DNA from: Marthasterias glacialis
Taxonomy: Eukaryota > Echinodermata > Asteroidea > Forcipulatida > Asteriidae
DNA length: 64,000 bases
Direction of reading: 5' to 3'
NCBI GenBank assembly: GCA_911728455.2
Contig: OU452239.1
Location: 62,001 to 126,000, forward strand
Both the position numbers and the translations under genes were made by a program. Of the stretch, positions 15,401-30,400 are shown piece after piece. The notes below the pieces were generated by a model. It had not been told where the DNA came from. It worked only from the letters and a program-made list of their open reading frames with translations, and did not search any database. How positions within the stretch are numbered: position 1 is the first letter of the stretch; every line of letters starts with the position of its first letter.

Positions 15401-18400
15401 TGCACGCTGGATTACATTCAACATCTAGAACAAGGAACAACCAATTATTAGTACCAATAAATATATGTGTCACTCTGAAGAATCCAACAGGGTGTCATCA
15501 TTAATATATCACAAGAACACATACACATAGATCCAAACTGAACTCACCTTTGACTGTGATGGAAACCTCTGCTTCAAATGAACCAACTCTACAGACGTAT
15601 CTCCCTGCATCCTCTAAATTGATTTTACTGATGTGCAGCTGAGTTGACAATTCAGACACAGACTCCGTATACAAACGTTCAGGTCCCAATCCTATGAAAG
15701 AAAGCAATGATTTTGTTCATTTGGAAAAGCTGACTTGGAAAACCTTTTTAATCCATTTGGTCCTATCCATTGCGGAATGCTATATCTGGTGATTTTAAGT
15801 ATCAATAACTCACCTTGTCTAGCTAGAGGTATTTCTACTCCATTGGGTCCTATCCATTGGGGATTCCTATATCTGGTGATTTTAAGTATCAATAACTCAC
15901 TAATAACTCACCTTGTCTAGCTAGAAGTATTTCTACTCCATTGGGTCCTATCCATTGAGGATTCCTATATCTGGTGATTTTAAGTATCAATAACTTACTA
16001 ATAACTCACCTTGTCTAGCTAGAGGTATTTCTACTCCATTGGGTCCTATCCATTGAGGATTCCTATATCTGGTGATTTTAAGTATCAATAACTTACTAAT
16101 AACTCACCTTGTCTAGCTAGAGGTATTTCTACTCCATTGGGTCCTATCCATTGAGGATTCCTATATCTGGTGATTTTAAGTATCAATAACTCACTAATAA
16201 CTCACCTTGTCTAGCTAGAGGTATTTCTACTCCATTGGGTCCAATCCATTGAGGATTCCTATATCTGCTGCTAGCATCAACCTGACACATGAGTTGTAGA
16301 TCATCTCCAACATTCAGGATGTGGTTGTCCATGTTGGGAACACGAATCATGTGAGAGCCTGTATCAAAACATTAATCATACAAACTTATATTGAAGATGT
16401 AACAGACTTAAAGTGAATTTCTCTTGAATGAAATATTTCTATTTCTTGTTGAAGCAGAAGAAAACGATACCAGTGTAGCTGAATGACTCTTACCATGTAC
16501 AATGACATTGTGGGTGTATTTCAAAGGTCCAGCAGCACAAGTATATGTTCCTGCATCTTGTATTGAGAGTCCAGATATAAAGAGATGACTTGACTTGAGG
16601 GTTGGAGATGTTGTATACACTCTGCTGGTACCTACATAAGATGTGTCAAACAATCAAATAATCATACAAGCATTTAAACAGATCTCAGACTTTAGATTAT
16701 TTAACACCTTGAGAAAAAGGAACTTGAATTTAGAAGAAATCTTGGTAGATGAGATAAGTAGAGTCACATGAGAGACAGGAAAGTGGACCTTTAGAAGCTG
16801 AAGAAAGCATGAGAAAAAATTATACGAAGAAAAGCTTCTTTCATTTTACAACATTATGTCAGCTTAAGCATTGATTTTGACCTTTGACTTTATACATTGA
16901 CCTTAAACATACCATCACTGCGTGGAACAATCTCTCTACCCTCTGGATCTTTCCATACAGGTCTTTGAAATGGGCTGTTAGGTCCGACCTCACACCTCAA
17001 GATGAGAGTACTACCAACGATTGGGATATCTGGAGTAGTTTGACTAACTCTGATAATGAAGGCATTGGGATCTGAGAGATAAAAACAGCAAACATCAACA
17101 AAAATATACATAAGAATTCTGTGTCTATGGTTAATGAACCTACAGCTACTATCAGTCACACTTCCAAAGATGTCTTTTTAAAACTAGAAAATAGCCCAAG
17201 AGCAAAAACTGAAAACAATTCATCAGTTGCCTATGGCAACCAAAAATGGACTTTAAAGACAACCATCCACTGGTTTGATTGCTCTTAAATCATGGAATAA
17301 TTCTGTTTAAACTTTTTGTAAAAGTAGAAACAAGATTCAAAAATGTCAATAAATCATCTATTGTAGACATTCTAGCTAATCAAAACGTTGATTGTCTTAA
17401 CGCATCATGATCAGCCATTGTTTATGAAAAAAACTGGTCAAATCAGACAATTCTTTAACGTCTTCAGACAACTCAACATTTTAAACCAATAGATTTAAGT
17501 GATTGATGAAAACAATGTATAGAATTTAAGAGAAGAATGGATCTAAATAAATACCTGGTGTTTGGCAGTGAGTTCCCATGTAGCCATTAGCACATAGACA
17601 GATACCACCCATGCAACTACCACCATTCAGACAAGGTTGTACACATTCCAACACTGGTAATATATAAAAATCACAATCAGGGGAAATTATCTCACATTTT
17701 AAACTCAACATCTTGTAAGTACTATATGCTATCCTATGTAACCACAGAGGTACCCATTTAGGTGATGAGAAGAATTTAATCTAGGGCAAGTTACAATTCA
17801 GACAAGAACTCTTTCACTCCTATGTGAAGTGAAGCAATTATGTTTTTTTGATGGGCATGAATGCTTTATAAAGAGTCTGTTGGGCATCAATGCCTAGCAA
17901 CAATATTTAGCAACCTACATGTAATTAAGCTTAGTTAATCCATCTAATTGATAAAGTTGATGTGGTTCTGACATACCTAGTGATTCACACAGGAATCCAG
18001 TGAAGCCAAATTGACAGACACATTTACCATCGACACATGTAGCATCATTTAAACATGGACTCGTTTGGCAATCCACTGAAACAAATCACACATGGTTTAA
18101 TTTGAGTAGCAGTTGTTTATCCCAAAGCCACAGTCTAAAGTACTGTCTTACAAATACAAATACAAATACAAAAACAAAACATTCCTTTCAATCCAAACTT
18201 GAGCATTACAGGTGAGGAACTGGACTGTTTCTCAATCTATTCTTAATCATTCCTAAAATTCTGAATTCCTTATTAAGGTAAAAACTCTTGTTACTTACAC
18301 TGAGGTTCCACTTTGTAGATATAGCGCAGGGGACCAGTTACACATGTGTAGGTTCCAGCATCTGATGCTTGTAAACCATTGATACTTAGAGTGGAGGATG

Positions 18401-21400
18401 TAGGTGTAATGTCACGCACCCCTATACGACCAACGCCAACTACAGGGACAAAGAATTAATTTCGATGTCATACATTTCAATTCTAAATTTTTAGCAATGA
18501 ATCCATGGGTGACTAAAATGATTTTATTATTTATTACTAAATAAGTTGCAGTTAAAGTCATTTATTTATGTTACAGTAACTTGGAACATAGAGTTACAGA
18601 TCACTAACTGAGGTTTAGATTTGCTAGAATGGTCATAACCAGATCACTAACTGAGGTTTAGATTTGCTAGAATGGTCATAACCAGATCACTAACTGAGGT
18701 TTAGATTTGCTAGAATGGTCATAACCAGATCACTAACTGAGGTTTAGATTTGCTAGAATGGTCATAACCAGATCACTAACTGAGGTTTAGATTTGCTAGA
18801 ATGGTCATAACCAGATCACTAACTGAGGTTTAGATTTGCTAGAATGGTCATAACCAGATCACTAACTGAGGTTTAGATTTGCTAGAATGGTCATAACCAG
18901 ATCACTAACTGAGGTTTAGATTTGCTAGAATGGTCATAACCAGATCACTAACTGAGGTTTAGATTTGCTAGAATGGTCATAACCAGATCACTAACTGAGG
19001 TTTAGATTTGCTAGAATGGTCATAACCAGATCACTAACTGAGGTTTAGATTTGCTAGAATGGTCATAACCAGATCACTAACTGAGGTTTAGATTTGCTAG
19101 AATGGTCATAACCAGATCACTAACTGAGGTTTAGATTTGCTAGAATGGTCATAACCAGATCACTAACTGAGGTTTAGATTTGCTAGAATGGTCATAACCA
19201 GATCACTAACTGAGGTTTAGATTTGCTAGAATGGTCATAACCAGATCACTAACTGAGGTTTAGATTTGCTAGAATGGTCATAACCAGATCACTAACTGAG
19301 GTTTAGATTTGCTAGAATGGTCATAACCAGACATTTCAGAGTCATTTGAGATTTACTTACTTGATCCCAGTGGCTGTACTTCTTCTTCATTTGGTCCAAG
19401 CCATTTGGGATTGTTGTATGGACTATCTTCAGCTACTTCACATACAATAAGAATATTATCACCAATCCTTGGTGTTGTAGGAGCACCATCTGGAGATACA
19501 ACAATCCAACGATCTAAACCTGAAATTACCAACAAACAATTCAAATAAAATCCAGATTATAATAAGTACATCCTATTCATTTAAATGTTGTCTACTGCCA
19601 GCTACCCTGCGAGAGCAAACAAATACCATATTAAAGTATAAGGCTACTCTAACATTTGACCTTGATTGATCCACTTACCAGAGACCTGTAGATCCAGTCT
19701 TGATGACAGAGTACCAGTTACACACTGGTAACTACCAGAATCTTCAATCAGCAATCCATCAATGTGAAGTCTAGTGGCGTAGTCATTTTCTGCAACAGCG
19801 TACAAGTGACCTGAAACATGGACAAAGAAACTTCATAAAGTAAGAACACCGAGATATAACCAAACAACTGAGTTTATAGACAGAGTAAACTGTCCAACTT
19901 ACCTTGTGTTCCTTTAGGTACCATCTGACCACTCTTATCTAACCATACTGGCATCTGATATTCACTGCTTGGTGGAACCTCACACAAGAAGTCTAGATTC
20001 TGGCCTACTACTGGATATGGGACATCGGAGCCAACAATACGGATGTCAAAGCTAGGTACTGGTAAATAAGATCAAAGTACATTCAATTATACTTCATTCA
20101 AGAAACATGTTATGCCATTCAGTTTTGTTAAATCAAAACCTCGTACTTTTAAAATTGACTTATTAGAAGCAAAATAACCACAGATTAGCTCCAACAATCA
20201 AAGAAGAGTGGTGCAAATGAACAGATGGGATTAATCTGTCCAACAAAAAGATGGGATTATTTTACTTTGAAAGACAAAGAAATTTACTAACTTTCTATTT
20301 CACACTGTTCACCGGTGTATCCATCTGTGCATTGACATCTACCCAGTACACAAGCTCCATTCAAACACTCCTTGTCACATTCCAATACTATTAAGTAAAA
20401 CGTACAATAGCTAAGAGTTAGTGTAGTGTATCTTTTTGATAGCAATGCTAAAACAGTCCATGCTGTGCTTGAGGGTCCAAAACATTTTTTTTTCTGAACT
20501 TCTACAACATCGCAGCACAATGGAGTAAAGCCATTCCAACGGAACTACATCAACAGTTTTCCATAAAAAAAATTGACTCAAAGAGAAACTACACAATCTT
20601 TACTTACATTTTGACATAGGTCCTTAGGGACCAGGATTAAGCACAGTGTTTTAACTCTAGAACTATAAAACTTATTGCAAATGTCCTTGATTCATTACTT
20701 ACCATCTACAACAATATTAAAATCAGATGACAGGGGTCCAGCATTACATGTATACGTTCCTGAGTCACTAGGTACTAGACCTCTGATATACAGTCTGGAG
20801 GATAAAGGAGATTCTCTGGCAACAAACATGTGCTCATTACGCCCTAAGAACAAAACCAAACAGATCAGATCAAGAAGTGAAAGTAAATAATCATGACATT
20901 AATTTCAAAATTTCAACTTGTGTAAGCTGTAGTGAAGTAATAATCTTGGGGTTTTCATAGGATTTCATAACAGGAACTGCGAGGTTTGTGTATGGTCTAC
21001 TACTTGGACACCTCCTCCCATCATGAAAATGTATATGTCTAAATATTTTTAATGTAAACTTCTTTTTTTATTATTATTTTTTTTTATGTACAAATTTTTA
21101 ACTGTCTTTCTTAACTTAACTAGTGTCTCTATTTCTTGATCTACTAAGAAGAGTGTCTTACAAGTATTATCAAGAATCATCAATGTGAGGTTTGTGTATG
21201 GTCTATCTACTTGGACATCCCCCACCCATCTTCCCTGTTCTAGTGTCTCTATTTCTTGATCTAAGAAGAGTGTCTTACTAGTATTATCAAGTATCATCAA
21301 TGTGAGGTTTGTGTATGGTCTATCTACTTGGACATCCCCCGCCCATCTTCCCTGTTCTAGTGTCTCTATTTCTTGATCTAAGAAGAGTGTCTTACCAGGC

Positions 21401-24400
21401 ATGTAGGAATCAATGATAACATTATCAAGAATCATCAATGTGAGGTTTGTGTATGGTCTATCTAATTGGACATTCCCGCCCATCTTCCCTGTTCTAGTGT
21501 CTCTATTTCTTGATCTAAGAAGAGTGTCTTACCAGGCATGTAGGAATCAATGATAACATTATCAGCACTCATCCATGTTGGGTTTCTGTATGGTCTATCT
21601 GCTGGGATCTCACACAGGAAGTTAACATTATCACCAACTTCAGGAGTCAAGGTGTCTGGGGTGATCACAAGAACTTCCTCTGTGAAAAGTCAACAAAGTG
21701 TTGCAGTTACAATTTGATACTTGACAGTCCTCAAGAATTGATGGCTGTGTTCTAGTTCTAGTTTGGTTCTTGACAAGAACCGATAGCTATCACAGGTTAG
21801 TTGAGATAATTAGAACCAAAAAGGCTCTTGCTCCTCTCTACTTCATCTAATTTGGGGGTTCTGACACAAAACACCCCTCATTGAACAGATTGTGTCTTTG
21901 AGTTTGCTTAGTTTTTAGGTAAGTTTGGTGCATACTTTAAAACAAATCACTAAAATAGTCACCACCTGATTACCCCCCCCTCCACCACCAGCCTGGTTTG
22001 ATCATAGTTTCAGACTCCACGAACACCAATAATACTTGATAAATAATAACATGTTCCTACCTTTGATTTGACATTGTCTACCACTGAATCCATTTGAGCA
22101 AACACACACTCTGTTAACACACTGAGCACCATTCAAACATGGAGGATTACAACCACTTCCAGATCCTGACATAAAATAAACAAATCTTGAAAAGGTCTTT
22201 TTTTCATTTTCATTGCAGTTATTCTAATTTATATCATTAACCTTACTTAGTAAACAGATAAATATTGACAAATAATGATGTACACTGAAACACACCTGGG
22301 ATATTAAGAGTGATATCAGCAGACAGGGGACCAGTGACACAGGTATAAGTTCCTCCATCGGTACGTCGTAGATCAGTGATATGAAGTCTAGTTGCATGGT
22401 CTGACTCGGCAACGGAGTAGAGATGACCTATAAGACATCATGACACACAACCAAGTTTCTTATTCATGTCAAGTTTGTACCCATCACCACCTCAAAATAA
22501 CTTACATTTGATATAACATCACGGAAAGATAGACAAGTTTAATTTTGTTCAAATCACAACTTTGTTTCAAACTTTCAAATATACTGCAGACTCGATGGTT
22601 GAGATGCTAAACTACAAATGTTGCTAGCAAGTAACAAGAAAATATAAAGCAGGTCACCACAGCAATTTATTGTAAAAGTAAGGATGAAAAACTTGAAATA
22701 TCTCGCAGTAAAATCTTTCACAATGTTGGAACTATTGTTTATTGTTGTTACATTTTTTTTAAATACTTACATATTCTACAACTGAATTGTGTTTTAAATA
22801 ATTTTTATATGTTACAATATGATTTCAAATTATCAGAAATAATGCATTTTTGATGATCTACAATCTGATTGGCTGAATTTCAAAATGAAGCTAATATTGT
22901 ACCAACCTTGAGTTGCCTTGGGAACCATTTCTCGGTTGGTGTTCAACCATATTGGCATGGTGTACTGACTTGTTACTGGTACCTCGCACAATAAGTCTAA
23001 ATCCCCTCCTAGGGTTGGTAGGACATCAGGACGGACAATACGGATCGGGTAAGAAGGTGCTGGAAAAATATAAAAAGACATTTGTAAAAAAGCAATAAAA
23101 TAAGTGAAACTATTCAAAGAGTGAGTTGGACTTGAACGTTATGAGTAAAATGAATAAGTGAAACTATTCAAAGAGTGAGGTGGACTTGAACGATGAGGTC
23201 AAGGTTGGGACTGGGATGAGATCAAGGTTGGGGTTGGGACAAGGTCAAGGTTGGGGCTGGGATGAGATCAAGGTTGGGGCTGGGATGAGATCAAGGTTGG
23301 GGCTGGGATGAGATCAAGGTTGGGGCTGGGATGAGATCAAGGTTGGGGCTAGGATGAGGTCAAGGTTGGGGCTGGGATGAGGTCAAGGTTGGGGCTGGGA
23401 TGACATCAAGGTTGGGACTGGGACGAGGTCAAGGCTGGGGTTGGGATGGTCAAGGTTGGGGCTGGGGTGGAATTGGCATGAAGGTTGGGCCGGTAATGGG
23501 TTCATACCTGGTGTTTGGCATCTACTGCCTATCCAACCTGTTCGACAGACACATTCTCTTCTTATACAACGACCACCATTGATGCAGGATGGAACACAAT
23601 CTTCAACTGAAAAATCAAATTCAAAATTAACTTAAACAACTTATTGAGATGCTTCAATTTGTTGTTACTTTTAGGTTACTTCCCCCCCTATGTTTCTTTA
23701 TATGTATTACCCCAAGTATTACCTGGTATGTCAAGGATTAGTGAAGTAGAGAATGGTCCAGCCTGACATTCATATTTGCCTTCATCTTCATTACTCAGCA
23801 TTTCAATTACTAGTCTGGTATTGAAGGGGCTTGTTAGTTCTGTATGAAGTCTCATCACACCTCCTGCAAAAATACACAATTACAATCACTTGATAATCAC
23901 AAAATACCATCAACACACTTGAAAAAGGTTCAAAGGCACGCAGTCAGGTTTGTCTTAAGGGATTACAAGCACTCATCGAGTGTCTCTGAAATGCTCAAAG
24001 AACTTGGCTGACAGTCTGTAGTAACAAGACGCACTAACGCTCACATGTGTACCATCTGTATAGATTTAGGATTGATATTTAATAACTCACCTTGTGCCAT
24101 GGTGTTGATTGATCTGCCATCAGGTCCACGCCATATTGGATTCCTATACAACCCAGATGGATGGACTATGCAGTCTACTGTTAGATTGTCTCCAATTGTA
24201 GGGGATGGATTCTCCAGAGGCAAGATCCGAATGGAGAACGGTGGAACTGCAGAGAACAGTGATTCAAATCATTTAGTCTCTTGCAATAGAAGTTTATGAA
24301 ATCACATGTAAGCTATGACTACAGAGCTGGTGTAACAGACTCATATTGGCGGACACCATAGCTATACAGATATCCTGTGAGCATTGGACCACTTCCTGTC

Positions 24401-27400
24401 TAAAATGTATCAAAGGTGGAAATTATATAGCTTGTGTAGAAGTGTGCATCTCACTTGTCTAAATCATAAGTGAATGATCACACAGTAAGAAGAGTGAGAA
24501 GACTTAAGGAGATTTGAAGATGTCAGTTTCCTGACTCAGAATATTAAACATACCAAATGTTTCACATTCAGTTCCAGCATAGTTGTCTGGACATTGACAG
24601 ATACCATCAGCACATGTACCACCATTAGAGCATGGAGGGAAACATGGACGACCTGAGGTTTAAAAGTAAATATTCAATTCAATCCAAACTGAGTGTAAGT
24701 AAGCAATGGTCCTCAAAACAGGACAAGAACAAAATTAGGAATTTATGATATTACAAAATAATCAAAATGCATTACGAGTTTGTTTTTGCAGTCATATGCA
24801 AGTACAAAAAATAATAATAATACATTACTGCACAAAAATGCACAAATTCAGTAACAAATACTTCTACCCATCATCATCAAAAGACCTTAAATCAGGTTCA
24901 TACCTTTAATATCAATAGACAAATCTCTGAACAGAGGTCCAGCAGAACAGACATATGTTCCAGAGTCTGATGTACCTAAGCCTGAAATGACTAGACGTGT
25001 ACTGTACTCATTAATCACCACCACACCTAGATGATTATTGACTCCTGAAAGACGGAAACAACAAAACAAAGACAAACAAGAAAGAGTGAAAGACTTCAGT
25101 AAATGTATTCTAAACTTGAAAATTAATCTATTCAAATTCTGAATTTTAAATTCCACAAATATTTCTTTCTTGATTCCATTTATAAAATTGTGTATATTTC
25201 AAACTTTTATCTTTAACTGTCATCAAAATTTGAATGCATGCAACTTTTTTTACTTGTTAGATAAAAACTCCGGTTTTAAAACTTAAGTATAGTTTATCTT
25301 AAATTATATAACAAGAAAGATAACCCTTGAACTCTGACCTTCCTGTATAGGAGGTATTTGACTGCCTCTTGTATCTCTCCAAACTGGGTTACGATATTGA
25401 CCTCCTGACCCGACCTCACAGGTAAATGCAAGGTCATCTCCAACCATTGGGGTCAAATTGTCAGGAATGATGATACGAATGTCAAATCCCACTGGTATCC
25501 TGCACTGTGTTCCTTCATAATTGTTTGGACATGTACACGCTCCATTGACACAACGTCCTCCGTTAAAGCATGGTTGTCGACAACCAACTAAAGCAAAAGA
25601 AATGTAGTTTAAAAAATATTGGTTGTTTACTTCTTAACTAAAACTTTCAGATATCAAATTGAGTTCTTATAAAATGTTGAGAGTTTTTTTTTAATTTGTT
25701 ATTTCTCTAAACACTGTAAAGTCATTACCATAACTTATTTTAAAAAAGCTTAAATTATTAATAATAGTGTCAAATACTCTGAAATAATATTCTGCCTGAT
25801 GTCTCTTAATGTCAGTTCTTTTTTTGGTTGCTTCCATAGAGTTATAGTAACATATAATTTATTCTTAACAAACATGAGTAATTTTAGAGCATTTGGCTTC
25901 TGAAGTTATTCAAACTATTTTCCATCTTCTCCTACCTTCAATAAATACTTCCTGAGTTGTGCTTAGAGGTCCAACTCTACATGTATAAATGCCTTCATCA
26001 ATCAGTTGAAGATCAAGAATCTGAAGTTCTGAAGCAAGATATGACAATTCATGCACCAACACACGGCTTGTAGTAAGACCTGGGAAGGACAAAGTAAACT
26101 CATATTAAAAAAACAATCAGCAGTTTCCAAGACCCCTCAATTTCCCTTCCCCAAATCCAACCCACTTTACACAGTATTTACATTACGCATATGGGTAGTG
26201 TAACCACATTAACCTCCTTACTTACCCCTGACATACCCTTTTACTACCACCTCTTACAGACTTACCTTGTCCATCTGGGTATATCTGTTCTCCACTTGGG
26301 TTCAACCAGGACGGGTACCTGTACCCAGATTGTTCAGATACCTCATCCCCACTTACCCCTGACATACCCATTTACTACCACCTCTTACAGACTTACCTTG
26401 TCCATCTGGGTATATCTGTTCTCCACTTGGGTTCAACCAGGACGGGTACCTGTACCCAGATTGTTCAGATACCTCATCCCCACTTACCCCTGACATACCC
26501 ATTTACTACCACCTCTTACAGACTTACCTTGTCCATCTGGGTATATCTGTTCTCCACTTGGGTTCAACCAGGACGGGTACCTGTACCCAGATTGTTCAGA
26601 TACCTCATCCCCACTTACCCCTGACATACCCATTTACTACCACCTCTTACAGACTTACCTTGTCCATCTGGGTATATCTGTTCTCCACTTGGGTTCAACC
26701 AGGACGGGTACCTGTACCCAGATTGTTCAGATACCTCATCCCCACTTACCCCTGACATACCCATTTACTACCACCTCTTACAGACTTACCTTGTCCATCT
26801 GGGTATATCTGTTCTCCACTTGGGTTCAACCAGGACGGGTACCTGTACCCAGATTGTTCAGATACCTCATCCCCACTTACCCCTGACATACCCATTTACT
26901 ACCACCTCTTACAGACTTACCTTGTCCATCTGGGTATATCTGTTCTCCACTTGGGTTCAACCAGGACGGGTACCTGTACCCAGATTGTTCAGATACCTCA
27001 TCCCCACTTACCCCTGACATACCCATTTACTACCACCTCTTACAGACTTACCTTGTCCATCTGGGTATATCTGTTCTCCACTTGGGTTCAACCAGGACGG
27101 GTACCTGTACCCAGATTGTTCAGATACCTCACACACGAATGTTATGTTGTCACCGATGCGTGGGACCTGGCCAGAAGGAGGCTGTACTCGGATATCAAAT
27201 GCTGTAAGAATAAAACATAAAACTTAAGTAAATAGAATCTGTTCTTGGCCAGGGAATAGATGAATGGAAGGAAAGCTACATTGAAAACACAAAAAGTTGA
27301 ATCTTCTAAGTTCTATTTAAACAAATTTTTAAACTAGAGTAAAATCATCAAGTGTTTTAAAGTTTTTATCAAAATGTTCTTTCTGAACAAAAGAAAGACA

Positions 27401-30400
27401 ACAAATGAAATAGTGCATTTTTAATCACCATCTTCGAAAATGGAGAAAAAATTAAGTTAGATTTGTTGAAACCATGTTTATGTTATGACAACAATGCTCA
27501 GTCAATAGTCACACATAGACCACTAATCAGAAAAACTAACAAAACATTTGATTTTGTGACTTTCTTTGAACAGAATGGTAAATTTTTTGATAACTTCCTT
27601 CGTTATTTATTATATTTTTAAAATAACTAATCTGCCATACTCCTACTGTATTGACAAACATGTATTGCAGGTTGCAACATACAATATGCAATGCAAAGTG
27701 ATATTAAATTTATGACAATATTTTGTCAATGGACCACAAAGCATTTGATTCAAAGCACGCAGTGAAGTCGTAGTATGGCTTTCCTACATGTGCCATTTGA
27801 GAGTCAAATAATTCTACTCATTTTTTGTTCATATATGTACTGTGCATACTGTATGAACCCATTTCAAAATGCTTACTGGTGACATGCAAATTCCATGAAT
27901 TATGCACAAACAAAAAATGTGTTGTGTAATTGATTTACAAATGGTACACCAGACGGCCATATCATCATCTTCACTGGATCAATACAAAGGCAACAATTGA
28001 TAAGTGATCTGTATATAATTACACATCTATGATAACCATAGTCATTACATATACCAGATACATGTAGCATGCAGGCTGCTAACTGCTGTACAAAGCCCAA
28101 TGTGCATCAGGATTGAAAACATTAGAGCCAGTGTAAAAGCTGGATACTAAAGCTATAATCGATAAGTCATCAGGGCACATATTCAATAATGTAGTCATAT
28201 ATGGGCTAGCATGCATAGCTAGGACTGCTGTATAAAACCCAGTAATAACTGCTGATATACGCATCATAACTGCATATTATTAATACTAGTCTAAAAAGCT
28301 GGTCTAGGCTGGAAAGCAAAGCCACACTGACAAATGCAATGGTATGACATGATAATACAAGTCTATCTTGTAACACAAGATAAGGGCAGATTATAAACAG
28401 AAAATGAAATTGAAATCTGCATCAAAAATTATATTTACATGAATCAATACTGAGAGAGAAGTCAATCAAATTGCACCGGTCATGTTGGACAATGCAACCT
28501 GTCAACCCATTCACCCACCCCCGTTCCCCATTATCCTAACCCAATGTTAGGGTCTTTCTTTATCTTCAACTTCAATAAATAACCAACCTTTCATTCCGAG
28601 TCACTTTCAATCCAGGCAAAGGTTAGAAAGAAAGAAATTACATCAACTCATTTCAGGCAAAGATTTTGAGAGACAATTGTATTGTTTTATAATAACAAGC
28701 CATTGAAGCTATTTATGTTATCAGCACTTATTACGTACAAATATAGCATAAAAGGGGTAAAGCATACACACAATCAAGCAAAGCAAGCTAGCAATCACAT
28801 TAAGCGCTATATTCTCAGCTACAACACTCCATTGGGGCCTACAGCAAAATGCTTTAGGTGTAGATCAAGATTTGATCTTATGAAATGTAACAGAAAACTT
28901 GTTTCAATCGTCTGGAAGATTTCTACACCAGAAATATTTGTAGATAATTTTGTATCACCTGAAATAATCAACTAGGATTTTTAACAGAAGGTTGTGTATG
29001 TGTAATATCAAAGTAGTTTAATTAATTTAAGTGCCAACACATGTTTGTTAACTTTCTGATTTGATGTCTTTTTAAACGGGCACTACTGATTTCTTTAACC
29101 ACAGCCAAATTAAGATCCAATAAGAATTCCAATCAATGCATTCAATATGAGCAGAAACAATGACGGTCAAAAAGCTCCAGCAAAATAAGAACTCAACATT
29201 GGTCTGTGACTTCCAGTGCTCACTATAAATTTCTTTTTTTTTTTAACACAGATCTTCACTTAAAAAGATGAACATAAGTTCACTTAATAATCTAACAATT
29301 GCCAACACAAGATTGAAAATATGTCTTAAATCTAGGATAATAGAGCCAGCGTTACTTTGTCAGTTGCTATAGCGACCGCAGCCATGCAGATAGGTGCTGC
29401 CATGCATTCGCTTACTTGCAAATTGACACATGTCACCCCGGTACCCGGAAGCACACTCGCACCGCCCCATAAAACATGTTGCTCCATGCATACAGGGCTG
29501 ACGACATGATGATACTGTAGAACGTAAACTTGTTCATTACTGAACATATCAAAGTAATCTCGCTTCAAGATAGAGTACAGCATTGGTAATGTAGGTACAT
29601 AACTCTGTCTGATTCAGTATCTTCAAACCCATTTGAAACCATGCCCCTAGCACAAGGCAAATTTTGATAATTTGTTTGGTATTTTCTCAAGTGAAAGGTT
29701 GGGGAAATATAAAATGGTAGTTTATGGTTCCATTTCTGAAACAATAAATAGTTACTTGTCCCCCAAAAATATATAACAAGGGCATTTTGTAGACTATGAC
29801 TAGGTTAAATGCAGCAGCAACATGCAGCTGTTTTAGGTGTGATGGAACAATATGCCTCTTGCCCTTATCATGGTTTATAAAAGGCTACAGACTTGATCAA
29901 GTACCTGGGATTTTTCTTGTGGCTTACCACTTGATATTTACCAAAAGATTTATTTTAAATACAGACAAGATTTTTTGGAGAGATCTTGTGTTAAAATTCA
30001 AATACTACCAGAGTAACCAATACTGTGCTGTATCTTACAGTCAAGTCTGTCTGTTTGTTTGTTTGTCATGTTATGTCTGTTCACATTCAAACACATTACA
30101 GAAACATATACATGTACATACATTACCAAAACAACAGGTTGAATGGAGATAGAAAAAACAGGTGCTTCAGAACATGCTAATTGCTACGAGAAATATTGCT
30201 TTTTGCAAGAAAGTTGCATATTTCCAAGCAAGAAGGTTTAGCTTTTTGAGCAAGGAAAGATCTGAACTTGAAGATAACAAAAAAGTCAGTGTATAATTAT
30301 ACTTGGATTTGTCTTCCGTCAATAACAATACATAAAACTTGCTCTTTAATAATGTCTCCCATTTTCTAAACTTCCTGGGGAGCAGACAATAAAGATCTTG

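Noticed and set aside
26191-27220. Series of plus-strand ORFs of 65-100 codons
   Set aside because: Antisense of the 131-bp Ig17A array; identical by repetition, not by selection.
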